Part shown: positions 35,874 to 43,097 of the stretch, one piece after another
How the letters are laid out: each line of letters begins with the position of its first letter
How positions within the stretch are numbered: position 1 is the first letter of the stretch
NCBI RefSeq assembly: GCF_000620305.1
Contig: NZ_JHVU01000027.1
Coordinates: forward strand, 1 to 64,000
Length of the DNA: 64,000 nucleotides
Reading direction: 5' to 3'
DNA from: Desulfitibacter alkalitolerans DSM 16504
GTDB taxonomy: Bacteria; Bacillota; DSM-16504; Desulfitibacterales; Desulfitibacteraceae
Program-made: the position numbers and the translations under genes
Notes under the pieces: model-generated
Seen by the model: only the letters and a program-made list of their open reading frames with translations
Databases searched by the model: none
Told to the model about the DNA's origin: nothing

Positions 35874-37739
35874 ATGAAAAGTATCTTTTGTGATGTCCTT
35901 GTAGTTGGTGGTGGTGGTGGAGGTTTAAGAGCTGCCATTGCTGCCAAGGAGGAGAATCCCCAACTAAAGGTCATTCTGGCAACTAAAGGCCAGTTGGGTA
36001 AAAGTGGAGTAACAGCACTAGCGTGTTCAGACAGGATGGCATTTCATGCAACCCTTAAGCATACCCAACCCCAAAAAGAGGATTCGTGGAAGTATCATGC
36101 AGCAGATATCTATGAGATAGGGGGCAGGGTCTCTGATGGTAATTTAGCTGAGGTTCTAGCCAAAAATGCTGAGGATGCCTTTGACTACCTGGACAAATTA
36201 GGTGTTCCCTTTGTTAAAAAAAATGGAATTCCTGACCAGTTCATAACTGATGGATCGGATTATCCCAGGGCCTGTTATACAGGACCAAAAACTGCAGTCC
36301 ATATAGAGGAAGCATTAGTAAATGAAATCAGAAAGCATGACATAGAAATAATTGAAAACTGTATGGCGGGCAAAATTATTGTAAATGATTCCCAGGTAAC
36401 TGGAGCCATATTAATAGATACAAAAAGTGAAACTCCCCTGGACCAGGCAGTAACTATTTGCAAAACTGGAAAAATTATCCTTGCGGCTGGCGGAGCAGGG
36501 AAAGCCTATTTATATAATGTGTTTCCAAGGGGTGCCACTGGGGATGCCTATGCCCTGGCATATGATGCTGGAGCTGAGCTGGTAAATATGGAGTTTATTC
36601 AAATAGGCATTGCCTCTGTCAAGACCAAGCTTAATTGTTCTGGAAGTGCAATGCGGGCAGTTCCCAGAATAATTAACTCAAATAACGAGGAATTCCTTGA
36701 TGAGTATTTTCCAGCAGGAACTTCATTAGAAGAAATATACAACTGTGTCTTCCAGAAGGGGGCCAGCTGGCCGGTAACTTATGAGCACAAAACCCACATC
36801 ATAGACATTGCAGTTTACAAAGAAATGCTCAGGGGAAATAAGGTTTACCTGGACTATTCTGAAAACCCTAAAGGCTTTATTTTTGATAACCTTTCTGGGG
36901 CTTGGAAGCAGCGCTACCAGCAGGAAATGACCATTAATCTAGGGGAAAAATCAAGGCAGGAAACCCCACTAAACAGGTTAAGAGAAATAAATAGCGCTAC
37001 AATTAGCTGGCTGAAGGAGAGGGGAATAGATCTAGAAGCAGGTGAGAAAATAGAAATTGCTGCTTGTATTCAGCACTTTCAAGGCGGGGTAAAGATAGAC
37101 GAAAAAGCCCAAACCAAAATCACCGGCCTATATGCTGTTGGCGAATGTGCCGGGGGGCAGCATGGAGCTAACCGTCCCGGTGGCAATGCCCTTTTAGACA
37201 GTCAGGTCTTTGGGAAGATTGCCGGCATGGATGCAGCAAGTAGCTGTTCCTTGATAAGTAAACAGCACGTTAATGAAAAGGAAGTAAAAGATTTTTTTGA
37301 GCAACTAAAAATAATGGAACAAAATAATAATACAAACCAGAATAAGCTTGGAGATATTGGAGCCGACTCTATCCGCAAAAAACTTCAAAAAATAATGCAT
37401 GGTGCGGCAAGTATAGTACGTACTGATGAAGGTCTTAAAAAGGCCCTAGCAGAAATATATTTATTAAAAAATACGCCAATTGCAGTTGATGACAATGGTT
37501 ATGCCTTTGCCCTGGAAACCAAGCACCTTATATGTGCAGCTGAAATGATCTTGAAAGCGGCCATCCTAAGAGATGAAAGCAGGGGACCTCATCTGCGTTT
37601 TAATAGCTATGAAGACCCAGAACCTATAGCACGCAAAGACCCGGACTGGCAGAAGTATATTGTCATTTCCAGGGGGGATGGAGAAATGATTCTGGAAACC
37701 AGGGTCCCCCAGAAATTAAGCCTTCGAGATAGTAGGTGA
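35874..37739 (+). CDS. FAD-dependent oxidoreductase, fumarate-reductase/SdhA-like
   Basis: 621 residues. FAD-binding start DVLVVGGGGGGLRAAIAA (residues 7-24) and the SdhA/FrdA/NadB block CAGGQHGANRPGGNALLDSQ near residues 420-445, with IEIAACIQHFQGGVKID in front. The C-terminal helical domain is present. It resembles flavoprotein subunits that reduce or oxidise C-C double bonds next to carboxylates. No signal peptide and no iron-sulfur or membrane subunit gene nearby, so it is cytoplasmic and may pass electrons to or from the adjacent flavoprotein, whose GTG start overlaps this stop. Confidence 0.88.
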   Translation: MKSIFCDVLVVGGGGGGLRAAIAAKEENPQLKVILATKGQLGKSGVTALACSDRMAFHATLKHTQPQKEDSWKYHAADIYEIGGRVSDGNLAEVLAKNAEDAFDYLDKLGVPFVKKNGIPDQFITDGSDYPRACYTGPKTAVHIEEALVNEIRKHDIEIIENCMAGKIIVNDSQVTGAILIDTKSETPLDQAVTICKTGKIILAAGGAGKAYLYNVFPRGATGDAYALAYDAGAELVNMEFIQIGIASVKTKLNCSGSAMRAVPRIINSNNEEFLDEYFPAGTSLEEIYNCVFQKGASWPVTYEHKTHIIDIAVYKEMLRGNKVYLDYSENPKGFIFDNLSGAWKQRYQQEMTINLGEKSRQETPLNRLREINSATISWLKERGIDLEAGEKIEIAACIQHFQGGVKIDEKAQTKITGLYAVGECAGGQHGANRPGGNALLDSQVFGKIAGMDAASSCSLISKQHVNEKEVKDFFEQLKIMEQNNNTNQNKLGDIGADSIRKKLQKIMHGAASIVRTDEGLKKALAEIYLLKNTPIAVDDNGYAFALETKHLICAAEMILKAAILRDESRGPHLRFNSYEDPEPIARKDPDWQKYIVISRGDGEMILETRVPQKLSLRDSR

Positions 37740-39103
37740 TTAAACTGGCACAATTTGCAAGATTCAACTATAAAACATTAGCAGAGCTAAAGGCCAAAAT
37801 TTCAGAGTTAAAGGCAGATATTGAGCTCACAGAAGACATAAGCCCCTTGTTAAAGAAAACTAGAATAGGTCAGTATGAGCTGCCAAATGCAATGGTTATA
37901 CACCCCATGGAAGGCTGTGATGGTACTGATGATGGACGTCCTTCTGGGCTTACCCATAGACGCTATGAAAGATTTGGAGCAGGGGGGGCCGGCCTTATCT
38001 GGTTTGAAGCTGCAGCTGTTGTCCCTGAAGGCAGATCTAATCCCAGACAGCTTTGTATTAGTAAAGATAATCTGCATTCATTAAAGGATTTGCTGGATGC
38101 AGCATTAAAAGCTGCTGAACAGGGCATGGGCAAGGGCCATAGACCTGTAACAATATTACAGATGACTCATTCTGGAAGATATAGCAAGCCCCATGGCAAG
38201 GCTGAACCAACCTTTATATTTAATGACCCACTGTTGGATGAAAAGGTTGGAATTAATGACGACTGCAGGCCAATTACTGATCAGGAGCTGGATGAGCTTC
38301 AAGAAAGGTATGTTGAAGCAGCACAACTTGCAGTGGAAGCAGGATTTGATGGAATTGACATTAAAGCCTGCCATAGATATCTCCTTTCTGAAATCCTTGC
38401 AGGTCATACTAGGGCAGGCAAATATGGAGGCAGCTTTGAGAACCGCACCAGGTTTCTCCTTGAGGTTGTTCAAGGGATACGCAGCAAGGTTGGCAGTGGT
38501 CCCATAATCAGTGTAAGGTTAAATGCCCATGATGGGCTTCCCTTTCCCCATGGCTGGGGTGTTGAACAGGTAGAGGGCAGCGAAGATATTGATTTGTCTG
38601 AACCAAAGAAGCTGGCAAGGCAGCTGTATGAAAAGGGAGTATCATTAATCAGCGTTACCGCTGGAAACCCCTATTACAAGAAGCCATATATTGGGCGGCC
38701 CTTTGATGTGCCTGTTATTGGTGCAGACCAGCCATTGGAGCATCCCCTTGAAAGCGCGGCAAGGCTAATGTACTGTGCCAATGAAATACAAAAGGGTGTG
38801 CCTCAAGCTGCTGTTGTTGGTGCAGGCTACAGCTGGTTTAGACAGTATTTTGCAAATGCAGCTGCCAGTCAGCTGTCCAAGGGGAATGTATCATTAGCAG
38901 GTGTGGGCAGGATGGCCTTTGCCTATCCAGACTTTGCAAAGGACTTAATGGAAAAGGGCAGACTAGAGAAATCAAAGGTTTGTACAGCCTGCAGCAAATG
39001 CACCCAGATCATGCGAGACGGCGGCAGGACAGGATGTGTCATCAGAGATAGTGAAGTATACCTGCCAATATATAAAGAAGGTCGTGGCTTACAGGGCAAG
39101 TAG
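37736..39103 (+). CDS. Old-yellow-enzyme-type flavin oxidoreductase with C-terminal Cys cluster
   Basis: 455 residues; GTG start overlaps the preceding stop by four bases. TIM-barrel FMN domain: NAMVIHPMEGCDGTDDGRPS, MTHSGRYSKPHG, GFDGIDIKACHRYLLSEIL then NRTRFLLEVVQGIR, and VSLAGVGRMAFAYPDFAKDL near the end. The C-terminal CTACSKCTQIM...GC (CxxCxxC then Cys after 11) resembles the [4Fe-4S] motif of 2,4-dienoyl-CoA reductase, which has CxxCxxxC. Unlike that enzyme, the FAD/NAD domain is not fused; the neighbouring FAD protein may serve that role. The last 71 codons are repeated at 39980. Confidence 0.9.
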   Translation: MIKLAQFARFNYKTLAELKAKISELKADIELTEDISPLLKKTRIGQYELPNAMVIHPMEGCDGTDDGRPSGLTHRRYERFGAGGAGLIWFEAAAVVPEGRSNPRQLCISKDNLHSLKDLLDAALKAAEQGMGKGHRPVTILQMTHSGRYSKPHGKAEPTFIFNDPLLDEKVGINDDCRPITDQELDELQERYVEAAQLAVEAGFDGIDIKACHRYLLSEILAGHTRAGKYGGSFENRTRFLLEVVQGIRSKVGSGPIISVRLNAHDGLPFPHGWGVEQVEGSEDIDLSEPKKLARQLYEKGVSLISVTAGNPYYKKPYIGRPFDVPVIGADQPLEHPLESAARLMYCANEIQKGVPQAAVVGAGYSWFRQYFANAAASQLSKGNVSLAGVGRMAFAYPDFAKDLMEKGRLEKSKVCTACSKCTQIMRDGGRTGCVIRDSEVYLPIYKEGRGLQGK

Positions 39104-39207
39104 ACAATGTTATAGAAGCTGTAATACATTAGACAGGCAGCCATTAGCTGCTTGTTTTTTGATCGTCTTTACATATACCTTTACAGATAAATAGGAATGC
39201 CTTATAA
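38889..39207. repeat. Direct repeat, left copy (3' end of the flavin oxidoreductase gene and terminator)
   Basis: Bases 38889-39160 match 39980-40251 at a constant offset of 1091. By eye the match is perfect through the stop codon, with three substitutions in the terminator part. Weaker similarity continues to about 39207 (CCTTATAA in both copies), after which the toxin-antitoxin cassette begins. Confidence 0.9.
39133..39160 (+). terminator. Terminator of cluster C
   Basis: ACAGGCAGC pairs with GCTGCTTGT (one G-T pair) around CATTA, followed by six T residues. It lies 30 bases after the flavin oxidoreductase stop, inside the repeat, so a second copy exists at 40224. Confidence 0.85.
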
Positions 39208-39277
39208 ACGGGTCCTCTTTATCTCGACGGCCACGGCGGTCAGTCTGACGAAACTCATTGAGTATCGGAGATAAGTC

Positions 39278-39342
39278 TTTACAATCTCTGTATACAGTAG
39301 TATAATTAGCATACAATAATACTACAATAATACTACAATATT
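39278..39342 (+). promoter_or_regulatory. Promoter and repeat operator of the toxin-antitoxin cassette
   Basis: TTTACA (39278-39283), 17 bases, TATAAT (39301-39306): a near-consensus housekeeping promoter. Just downstream, ACAATAATACT occurs twice with a third partial copy (about 39314-39342), ahead of the antitoxin ribosome site TAGGAGAG. Such short repeats at the transcription start are the usual binding sites of Phd-type antitoxins; that reading is an inference. Confidence 0.65.
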
Positions 39343-39366
39343 ACTGCTTTTATAGGAGAGTGAGTA

Positions 39367-39651
39367 ATGATGAATATACGGCCTTCCGCAGCAATACGCA
39401 AGAACTACAATGAAATCTCCGAACTCTGCAAACGTACAGGCGAGCCGGTTTATCTGACTAAAAACGGCAGCGGCGACCTTGTGGTGATGGATATAGAGGC
39501 ATTTGCCCGGCGCGAAAGTATGCTGAAGCTCAAAGAAAAGCTGATGCAATCAGAAATCGACATCCAAAAAGGGCGTACCTATTCCGTAGAGGAAACAGCC
39601 TCAGCCATGCGCAAGGCTGTCGCGGAGGTTTCCAATGCCGGAAAAGAATAA
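39367..39651 (+). CDS. Type II antitoxin, Phd/YefM family
   Basis: 94 residues. N-terminal SAAIRKNYNEISELCKRTGE and PVYLTKNGSGDLVVMDIEAF are the Phd/YefM fold that dimerises and binds operator DNA; the C-terminal part (about 55-94) is charged and would wrap the toxin. It overlaps the toxin gene by 17 bases. Codons are noticeably richer in G and C (many CGG, GCC, GCG) than in neighbouring genes, which suggests recent acquisition. Confidence 0.88.
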   Translation: MMNIRPSAAIRKNYNEISELCKRTGEPVYLTKNGSGDLVVMDIEAFARRESMLKLKEKLMQSEIDIQKGRTYSVEETASAMRKAVAEVSNAGKE

Positions 39652-39952
39652 GCCTTATACGGTAAAAATCACGGAAACCGCATGGGAAATGCTCGTTTCT
39701 CATGCGCGTTTTCTTGCGAATGTGAGCGTGTCGGCCGCTAACAGGCTGATCGATACCTTTGTTGAAATAACCGATAGCCTTGCCACGATGCCGGAGCGCA
39801 ACCCATGGCTGGAACATGACGCCATTCCTTTTCAAAAATACCGCAAGCTGCTGTTTGGCAAGCACTATATGGCCCTTTATCAGATACAGGAAAACACGGT
39901 CTATGTAACAGCCGTTGTGGATTGCCGACAGGATTACAGTTGGCTGCTGTAA
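39635..39952 (+). CDS. Type II toxin, RelE/ParE family
   Basis: 105 residues. YTVKITETAWEMLVSHARFL, then FQKYRKLLFGKHYMALYQIQ and VYVTAVVDCRQDY, is the RelE/ParE pattern (beta-hairpin core with a basic YRKL stretch and the final VxxVxDxRQ strand). Start lies inside the antitoxin gene, the usual antitoxin-first order. Target (ribosome or gyrase) cannot be decided by eye. GC-rich like its partner. Its 3' end lies 28 bases before the repeated gene fragment. Confidence 0.85.
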   Translation: MPEKNKPYTVKITETAWEMLVSHARFLANVSVSAANRLIDTFVEITDSLATMPERNPWLEHDAIPFQKYRKLLFGKHYMALYQIQENTVYVTAVVDCRQDYSWLL

Positions 39953-39979
39953 CTTTTGGAATAGGCGGCCTGTTCATAT

Positions 39980-40194
39980 TATCATTAGCAGGTGTGGGCA
40001 GGATGGCCTTTGCCTATCCAGACTTTGCAAAGGACTTAATGGAAAAGGGCAGACTAGAGAAATCAAAGGTTTGTACAGCCTGCAGCAAATGCACCCAGAT
40101 CATGCGAGACGGCGGCAGGACAGGATGTGTCATCAGAGATAGTGAAGTATACCTGCCAATATATAAAGAAGGTCGTGGCTTACAGGGCAAGTAG
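39980..40194 (+). pseudogene. Duplicated C-terminal fragment of the flavin oxidoreductase
   Basis: Encodes SLAGVGRMAFAYPDF...to the natural stop, the last 71 residues of the protein at 37736, including the CTACSKC cluster, with no base differences seen in the coding part. It has no proper start; an ATG at 39922 inside the toxin gene is in frame and could give a 90-residue chimera, but no ribosome site supports it. It is a truncated duplicate created with the insertion of the toxin-antitoxin cassette. Confidence 0.9.
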
Positions 40195-40223
40195 ACAATG
40201 TTATAAAAGCTGTAACACATTAG

Positions 40224-40252
40224 ACAGGCAGCCGTTAGCTGCTTGTTTTTTT
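40224..40252 (+). terminator. Second copy of the cluster C terminator
   Basis: Same hairpin as at 39133 with loop CGTTA instead of CATTA and a longer T-run. It follows the gene fragment and would end transcription from the toxin-antitoxin promoter. Confidence 0.8.
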
Positions 40253-40302
40253 ATAAATTCTGAAAATACCCCTTTACATATAACTGGAAGTACCTTATAA
40301 TA

Positions 40303-40316
40303 AGAACACATGTTCT
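40303..40316. promoter_or_regulatory. LexA (SOS) box-like palindrome
   Basis: AGAACACATGTTCT is a perfect GAAC-N4-GTTC palindrome, close to the Firmicutes SOS consensus CGAACATATGTTCG. No intact gene starts in the 340 bases to its right, and to the left lies only the repeat. It may be the remnant of a damage-inducible promoter whose gene was lost, or chance. Confidence 0.45.
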
Positions 40317-40656
40317 ATAAAAAGATAGGCCAATACATCTTATAACGTAAATATAAGGAATTAAAGGTTCTTAAAGGATGATATCTATATAATATTTTTT
40401 AGTAAAGATTTTCTTAGAAAGGGGTGACTACCAGTTACAAAACTATAGTATAATGGTTATACAATATCTACTTAGAATATTTTAGAGCAGCGGTATGATG
40501 TCAAGTAGGTAATTGGAAATTTTTCAAAGAATTCGCTGCACAAAAGGGGGTGCTTGCCTAAAAAAGGCAACACTAAACAAGCCCACCCTATGACAAGTAT
40601 ATTTATTACAAATATAACAATAAATAGGTGGAAGGAATCCTGAGCTTTGGTCTATT
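40317..40656. other. Non-coding stretch between the repeat and the IS110 transposase
   Basis: AT-rich; no credible gene or protein relic seen. It holds a branched hairpin at 40546-40588 (outer arms GGGTGCTTG and CAAGCCCACCC, inner TTGCCT and AGGCAA around A-residues). The IS110 element's end beyond the transposase stop must lie in its right part, but such elements have little or no terminal inverted repeat, so the exact base cannot be given. Confidence 0.4.
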
Positions 40657-41904
40657 CTAATTTAATTGTCGGTTTCCCCCTTTCGGTTGGTAGAGTTGGT
40701 TAGACTTCAGCAGAAAAAAGACTAACCGTACCAGTTTACGGGCAGTAAGAGCAAGGGCGCGTTTATGAGCATACTGCTTAGGCTCCGCTTTTTTCATGGC
40801 ATAATACTCGGCAAAAACAGGGTCGTGCACCCGAACACTGCTTGCCGCCTCAATAAGGTAATACCTTAAAATGCGGTTGCCAGAGCGAATAAGCCTTGTA
40901 CTACTAGCAGTAAAATCACCAGACTGATTTTGGGTCCAGGCAAGACCAGCTAACTTAGCTACCTGTTTATGGCTGTCAAACTGATGGATATCACCAATTT
41001 CAGCAATAATACCAGAAGCAAAAATAGGACCGATACCCGGAACAGAATCTAGAGTTTGAGGAATAGTCTTTAAATGGTCCTCAATAGCCTTTTTCAAAGA
41101 CTGCAGCTGTTCCTGGATTGTTCTAATAACCCTAATACTAGAGGCCATGGCCAAGTTAACAGAATCAGACATGGCCTTGGGCAACCTGTAAGAAGAACGA
41201 GCAGCCTTTTGCAACTGTTTAGCAACAGCCTGAGGATCATCAAAGCGGTTTTTACCATGCTGAATTAAAAACTCCATCAGATCATCCAAAGAAGCATCTG
41301 CTAGAGCCTCAGCGGACTCAAACTCTTCCAAAACAGCCAGAGAAGTAGCAGATAACTTGTTAGAAAAGACTAAAGAGTAATCACTACACTTCAGGTACAG
41401 GTTAGACATAAGAAAATTAGCTTCACGTACTAGAGCCTGCATGAGGTGGTACCTGGCCCGAGTAAGCCTTTGAAGAGCCATCAAAGGTTCACTCCAAGTA
41501 AAAGGATGAGGCAGATAGCCACTTTTAAGCCTAGCAGCAATATACCAGGCATCGAACCTATCATTTTTAGGAGCATCCAAGAAATGAGCCTTTTTAAACT
41601 CCTTAATCAGACTAGGGTTAAACATGTAGACCTTAACATCAGGGCAGGCAAAGTCCAAATGGCGATGCAAGTAGATGGCAGCATGGGTAGAGTAGCAACC
41701 GGTGTGCTCTAAACCAAAAAGTATTCTATCAAAATCATGTTTACTAACCAACTGGTTGATACGATCCTTAAGCTCAAAAATACCAGGTCTATTATTAAAA
41801 ACACTAAACCGGCTTATAGGACGCTTTTCATCATCATTAGACAAACAACAAACAACATTGTCCTTGCTGCTTATATCGATACCGACAAACAAAGGGTTAG
41901 ACAT
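40657..41904 (-). CDS. IS110-family transposase
   Basis: 415 residues from the ATG at 41904, behind GAAGGAGGTG; an earlier in-frame ATG at 41922 overlaps that ribosome site. N-terminal DEDD RuvC-like domain (FVGIDISSKDNVV, FGLEHTGCYS, DAPKNDRFDAWYIA) and C-terminal Tnp20 domain (LDSVPGIGPIFASGIIAEIG, then LAGLAWTQNQSGDF with the candidate catalytic Ser). Intact and full length, so possibly active. Family members are guided by an element-encoded bridge RNA. Confidence 0.95.
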   Translation of the reverse strand: MSNPLFVGIDISSKDNVVCCLSNDDEKRPISRFSVFNNRPGIFELKDRINQLVSKHDFDRILFGLEHTGCYSTHAAIYLHRHLDFACPDVKVYMFNPSLIKEFKKAHFLDAPKNDRFDAWYIAARLKSGYLPHPFTWSEPLMALQRLTRARYHLMQALVREANFLMSNLYLKCSDYSLVFSNKLSATSLAVLEEFESAEALADASLDDLMEFLIQHGKNRFDDPQAVAKQLQKAARSSYRLPKAMSDSVNLAMASSIRVIRTIQEQLQSLKKAIEDHLKTIPQTLDSVPGIGPIFASGIIAEIGDIHQFDSHKQVAKLAGLAWTQNQSGDFTASSTRLIRSGNRILRYYLIEAASSVRVHDPVFAEYYAMKKAEPKQYAHKRALALTARKLVRLVFFLLKSNQLYQPKGGNRQLN

Positions 41905-41924
41905 CTTAATCACCTCCTTCACTT

Positions 41925-42215
41925 TAAAATATATAGATGTCTACAGTCTTGGGATGTCCCTGGGAAACCCATGAACGACAGCCTTGCGAGCTATAGGAAT
42001 ACACCGGATCCCCTCGGTGCACTGGCCTCCGTCTGCTAACAGAGGGAGAGGCAAACCGGGAAACAGTCAGCGTGTAGGTCTATAACATGGGGCCAGGGGA
42101 ACACTCTAAAAATGGAAGACACCCTATAACGGGGCAACTGGAGGAAATGGAACATTCCCTTGGTAGACACCTTTGGCTATATTTTCCCAAAGACATCCCA
42201 GGACTGTAAACCCTT
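41925..42215 (-). ncRNA. Candidate IS110 bridge RNA / structured transposase leader
   Basis: The non-coding stretch just upstream of the transposase is strongly structured and GC-richer than its surroundings. It is bracketed by imperfect inverted repeats: ACAGTCTTGGGATGTC at 41943-41958 and GACATCCCAGGACTGT at about 42192-42207. Inside are hairpins CACCG/CGGTG (42002-42019) and CTCCGTCTG/CAGAGGGAG (42028-42049). In the IS110 group the bridge RNA is encoded between the element end and the transposase start, on the same strand, which is exactly this place. Loop-to-target pairing was not established. Confidence 0.5.
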
Positions 42216-42242
42216 TTTAAAAAAGATAGCATATTAGTTATT

Positions 42243-42353
42243 GGCTTGTGGATATGCCGCTCATGTGGACTTGTGGACAGCTGCTGCGCACCTGCCCACA
42301 GGGTCCACAATCGCTTGGACAATGCTAAAGCATTGCCCACATACCCACAAGCC
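42243..42353. repeat. Nested inverted-repeat structure
   Basis: Outer arms GGCTTGTGGATATG (42243-42256) and CATACCCACAAGCC (42340-42353) pair with one mismatch. Inside, GTGGAC pairs with GTCCAC, CTTGTGGACAG partly with CTGCCCACAG, and CAATGC with GCATTG. The whole could fold into a cruciform or a branched RNA. No coding potential. It lies between the IS110 leader and the coiled-coil gene; it may be an unrelated small repeat element or the outer part of the IS. Confidence 0.6.
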
Positions 42354-42477
42354 CTGCTACGATGAATAACTTGTTGTTGTAGTTGTTAAAGATCTACATT
42401 AAAAAATGAGCAATGTCCCAACTGGAAATTAACGTCCAAATCGGGGGCTGCTCATAGTATACAAGGAGGTAATTGTG

Positions 42478-42963
42478 ATGGAAGTAATCCTTCAAGAAAT
42501 TTTGTCTGAGGTAAGATCCATTAAGATTGGCCAGGCTAGATTAGAAGAAGGTTTTAGTAGGTTAGAAGGCAAGATGGAAAACCTGGAAAAAAGGATGGAT
42601 TCTTTAGATATTAGGATGGACAGGTTAGAAAGCCGTATGGATAGCTTAGAAAGTCGTATGAATAGTCTAGAAAGCCGCATGGACAGTCTAGAAAGCCGTA
42701 TGGATAATCTAGAGAGTAGGATGGATGCACTAGAAAATAGGATGGATAGCTTAGAAAGCCGCATGGACGTCTTGGAGTTAAGAATGAATAGTCTTGAAGA
42801 AAATCAGGAGAAGATGCAGGCTGACTTACAGGAGATTGGCAGAAAAGTAGAAGTGTTATATGAGCAAACTGCCGGACTTGCTGAATTCAGGACTGAGACA
42901 AAGGAAACCCTTGCAAGGTTTGATATAGATATAAGGCTTATGAAAAAACTTTTAGCTAGTTAG
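42478..42963 (+). CDS. Heptad-repeat coiled-coil protein
   Basis: 161 residues from the ATG at 42478, seven bases after AAGGAGGT. Residues about 25-115 are an almost perfect run of seven-residue units of the form MDSLESR, with hydrophobic residues at the a and d positions, so a long uninterrupted coiled coil (probably a parallel multimer) is expected. The C-terminal 45 residues (GRKVEVLYEQTAGLAEFRTE) are more varied. No membrane segment or signal. The DNA repeats with a 21-base period. Similar proteins are common in Clostridia without known function. Confidence 0.85.
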   Translation: MEVILQEILSEVRSIKIGQARLEEGFSRLEGKMENLEKRMDSLDIRMDRLESRMDSLESRMNSLESRMDSLESRMDNLESRMDALENRMDSLESRMDVLELRMNSLEENQEKMQADLQEIGRKVEVLYEQTAGLAEFRTETKETLARFDIDIRLMKKLLAS

Positions 42964-43040
42964 TTAAAGCAGCTTATATCTTGCTTATACATTGGAGGAG
43001 CTGCCAGTTTCTCTATAATTGCTAAATCAGGTTTAATGCC

Positions 43041-43082
43041 GGGCTAACCTGGGTACTTAATTGGTATAAACAAGGTTAGCCC
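43041..43082. other. Hairpin between convergent genes
   Basis: Perfect 10-bp stem GGGCTAACCT and AGGTTAGCCC with a 22-base loop, between the ends of the coiled-coil gene and the oppositely oriented P-loop gene. No T-run on either strand. It may still serve as a 3'-end structure for both transcripts. Confidence 0.5.
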
Positions 43083-43097
43083 AGTCAGTATTCTTAT

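Larger units (their letters stand above)
39980..40300. repeat. Direct repeat, right copy
   Basis: Partner of 38889-39207. High identity to 40251, then diverged similarity (CTTTACATATAACTGGAAG against CTTTACAGATAAATAGGAA) ending at CCTTATAA, 40293-40300. The two copies bracket about 770 bases of GC-richer sequence. Confidence 0.88.
40640..42220 (-). mobile_element. IS110-family insertion sequence (ends approximate)
   Basis: One transposase gene plus a structured upstream non-coding region, together about 1.6 kb, the usual size for IS110 elements. The limits are estimates from the transposase stop on one side and the end of the structured leader on the other. Comparison with an empty site in a relative would give the true ends. 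Confidence 0.7.

Noticed and set aside
37744..37758. Sigma-54 promoter (TGGCACAATTTGCA)
   Set aside because: GG to GC spacing is eight, not ten, bases, and it lies inside the flavin oxidoreductase coding region.
38156..38507. Overlapping frames on both strands within the flavin oxidoreductase gene
   Set aside because: Both lie in alternative frames of a well-supported protein.
39922..40194. Possible 90-residue chimeric protein joining cassette sequence to the flavoprotein tail
   Set aside because: Its ATG is inside the toxin gene with no ribosome site; best read as a truncated duplicate.
42243..42353. DnaA-box cluster (TGTGGATAT, TGTGGACAG)
   Set aside because: Only one near-match to TGTGGATAA; the words are explained by the inverted-repeat structure and no replication gene is nearby.
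42600..42780. CRISPR-like or minisatellite array
   Set aside because: The 21-base periodicity is coding (heptads), there are no spacers, and the frame is open throughout.
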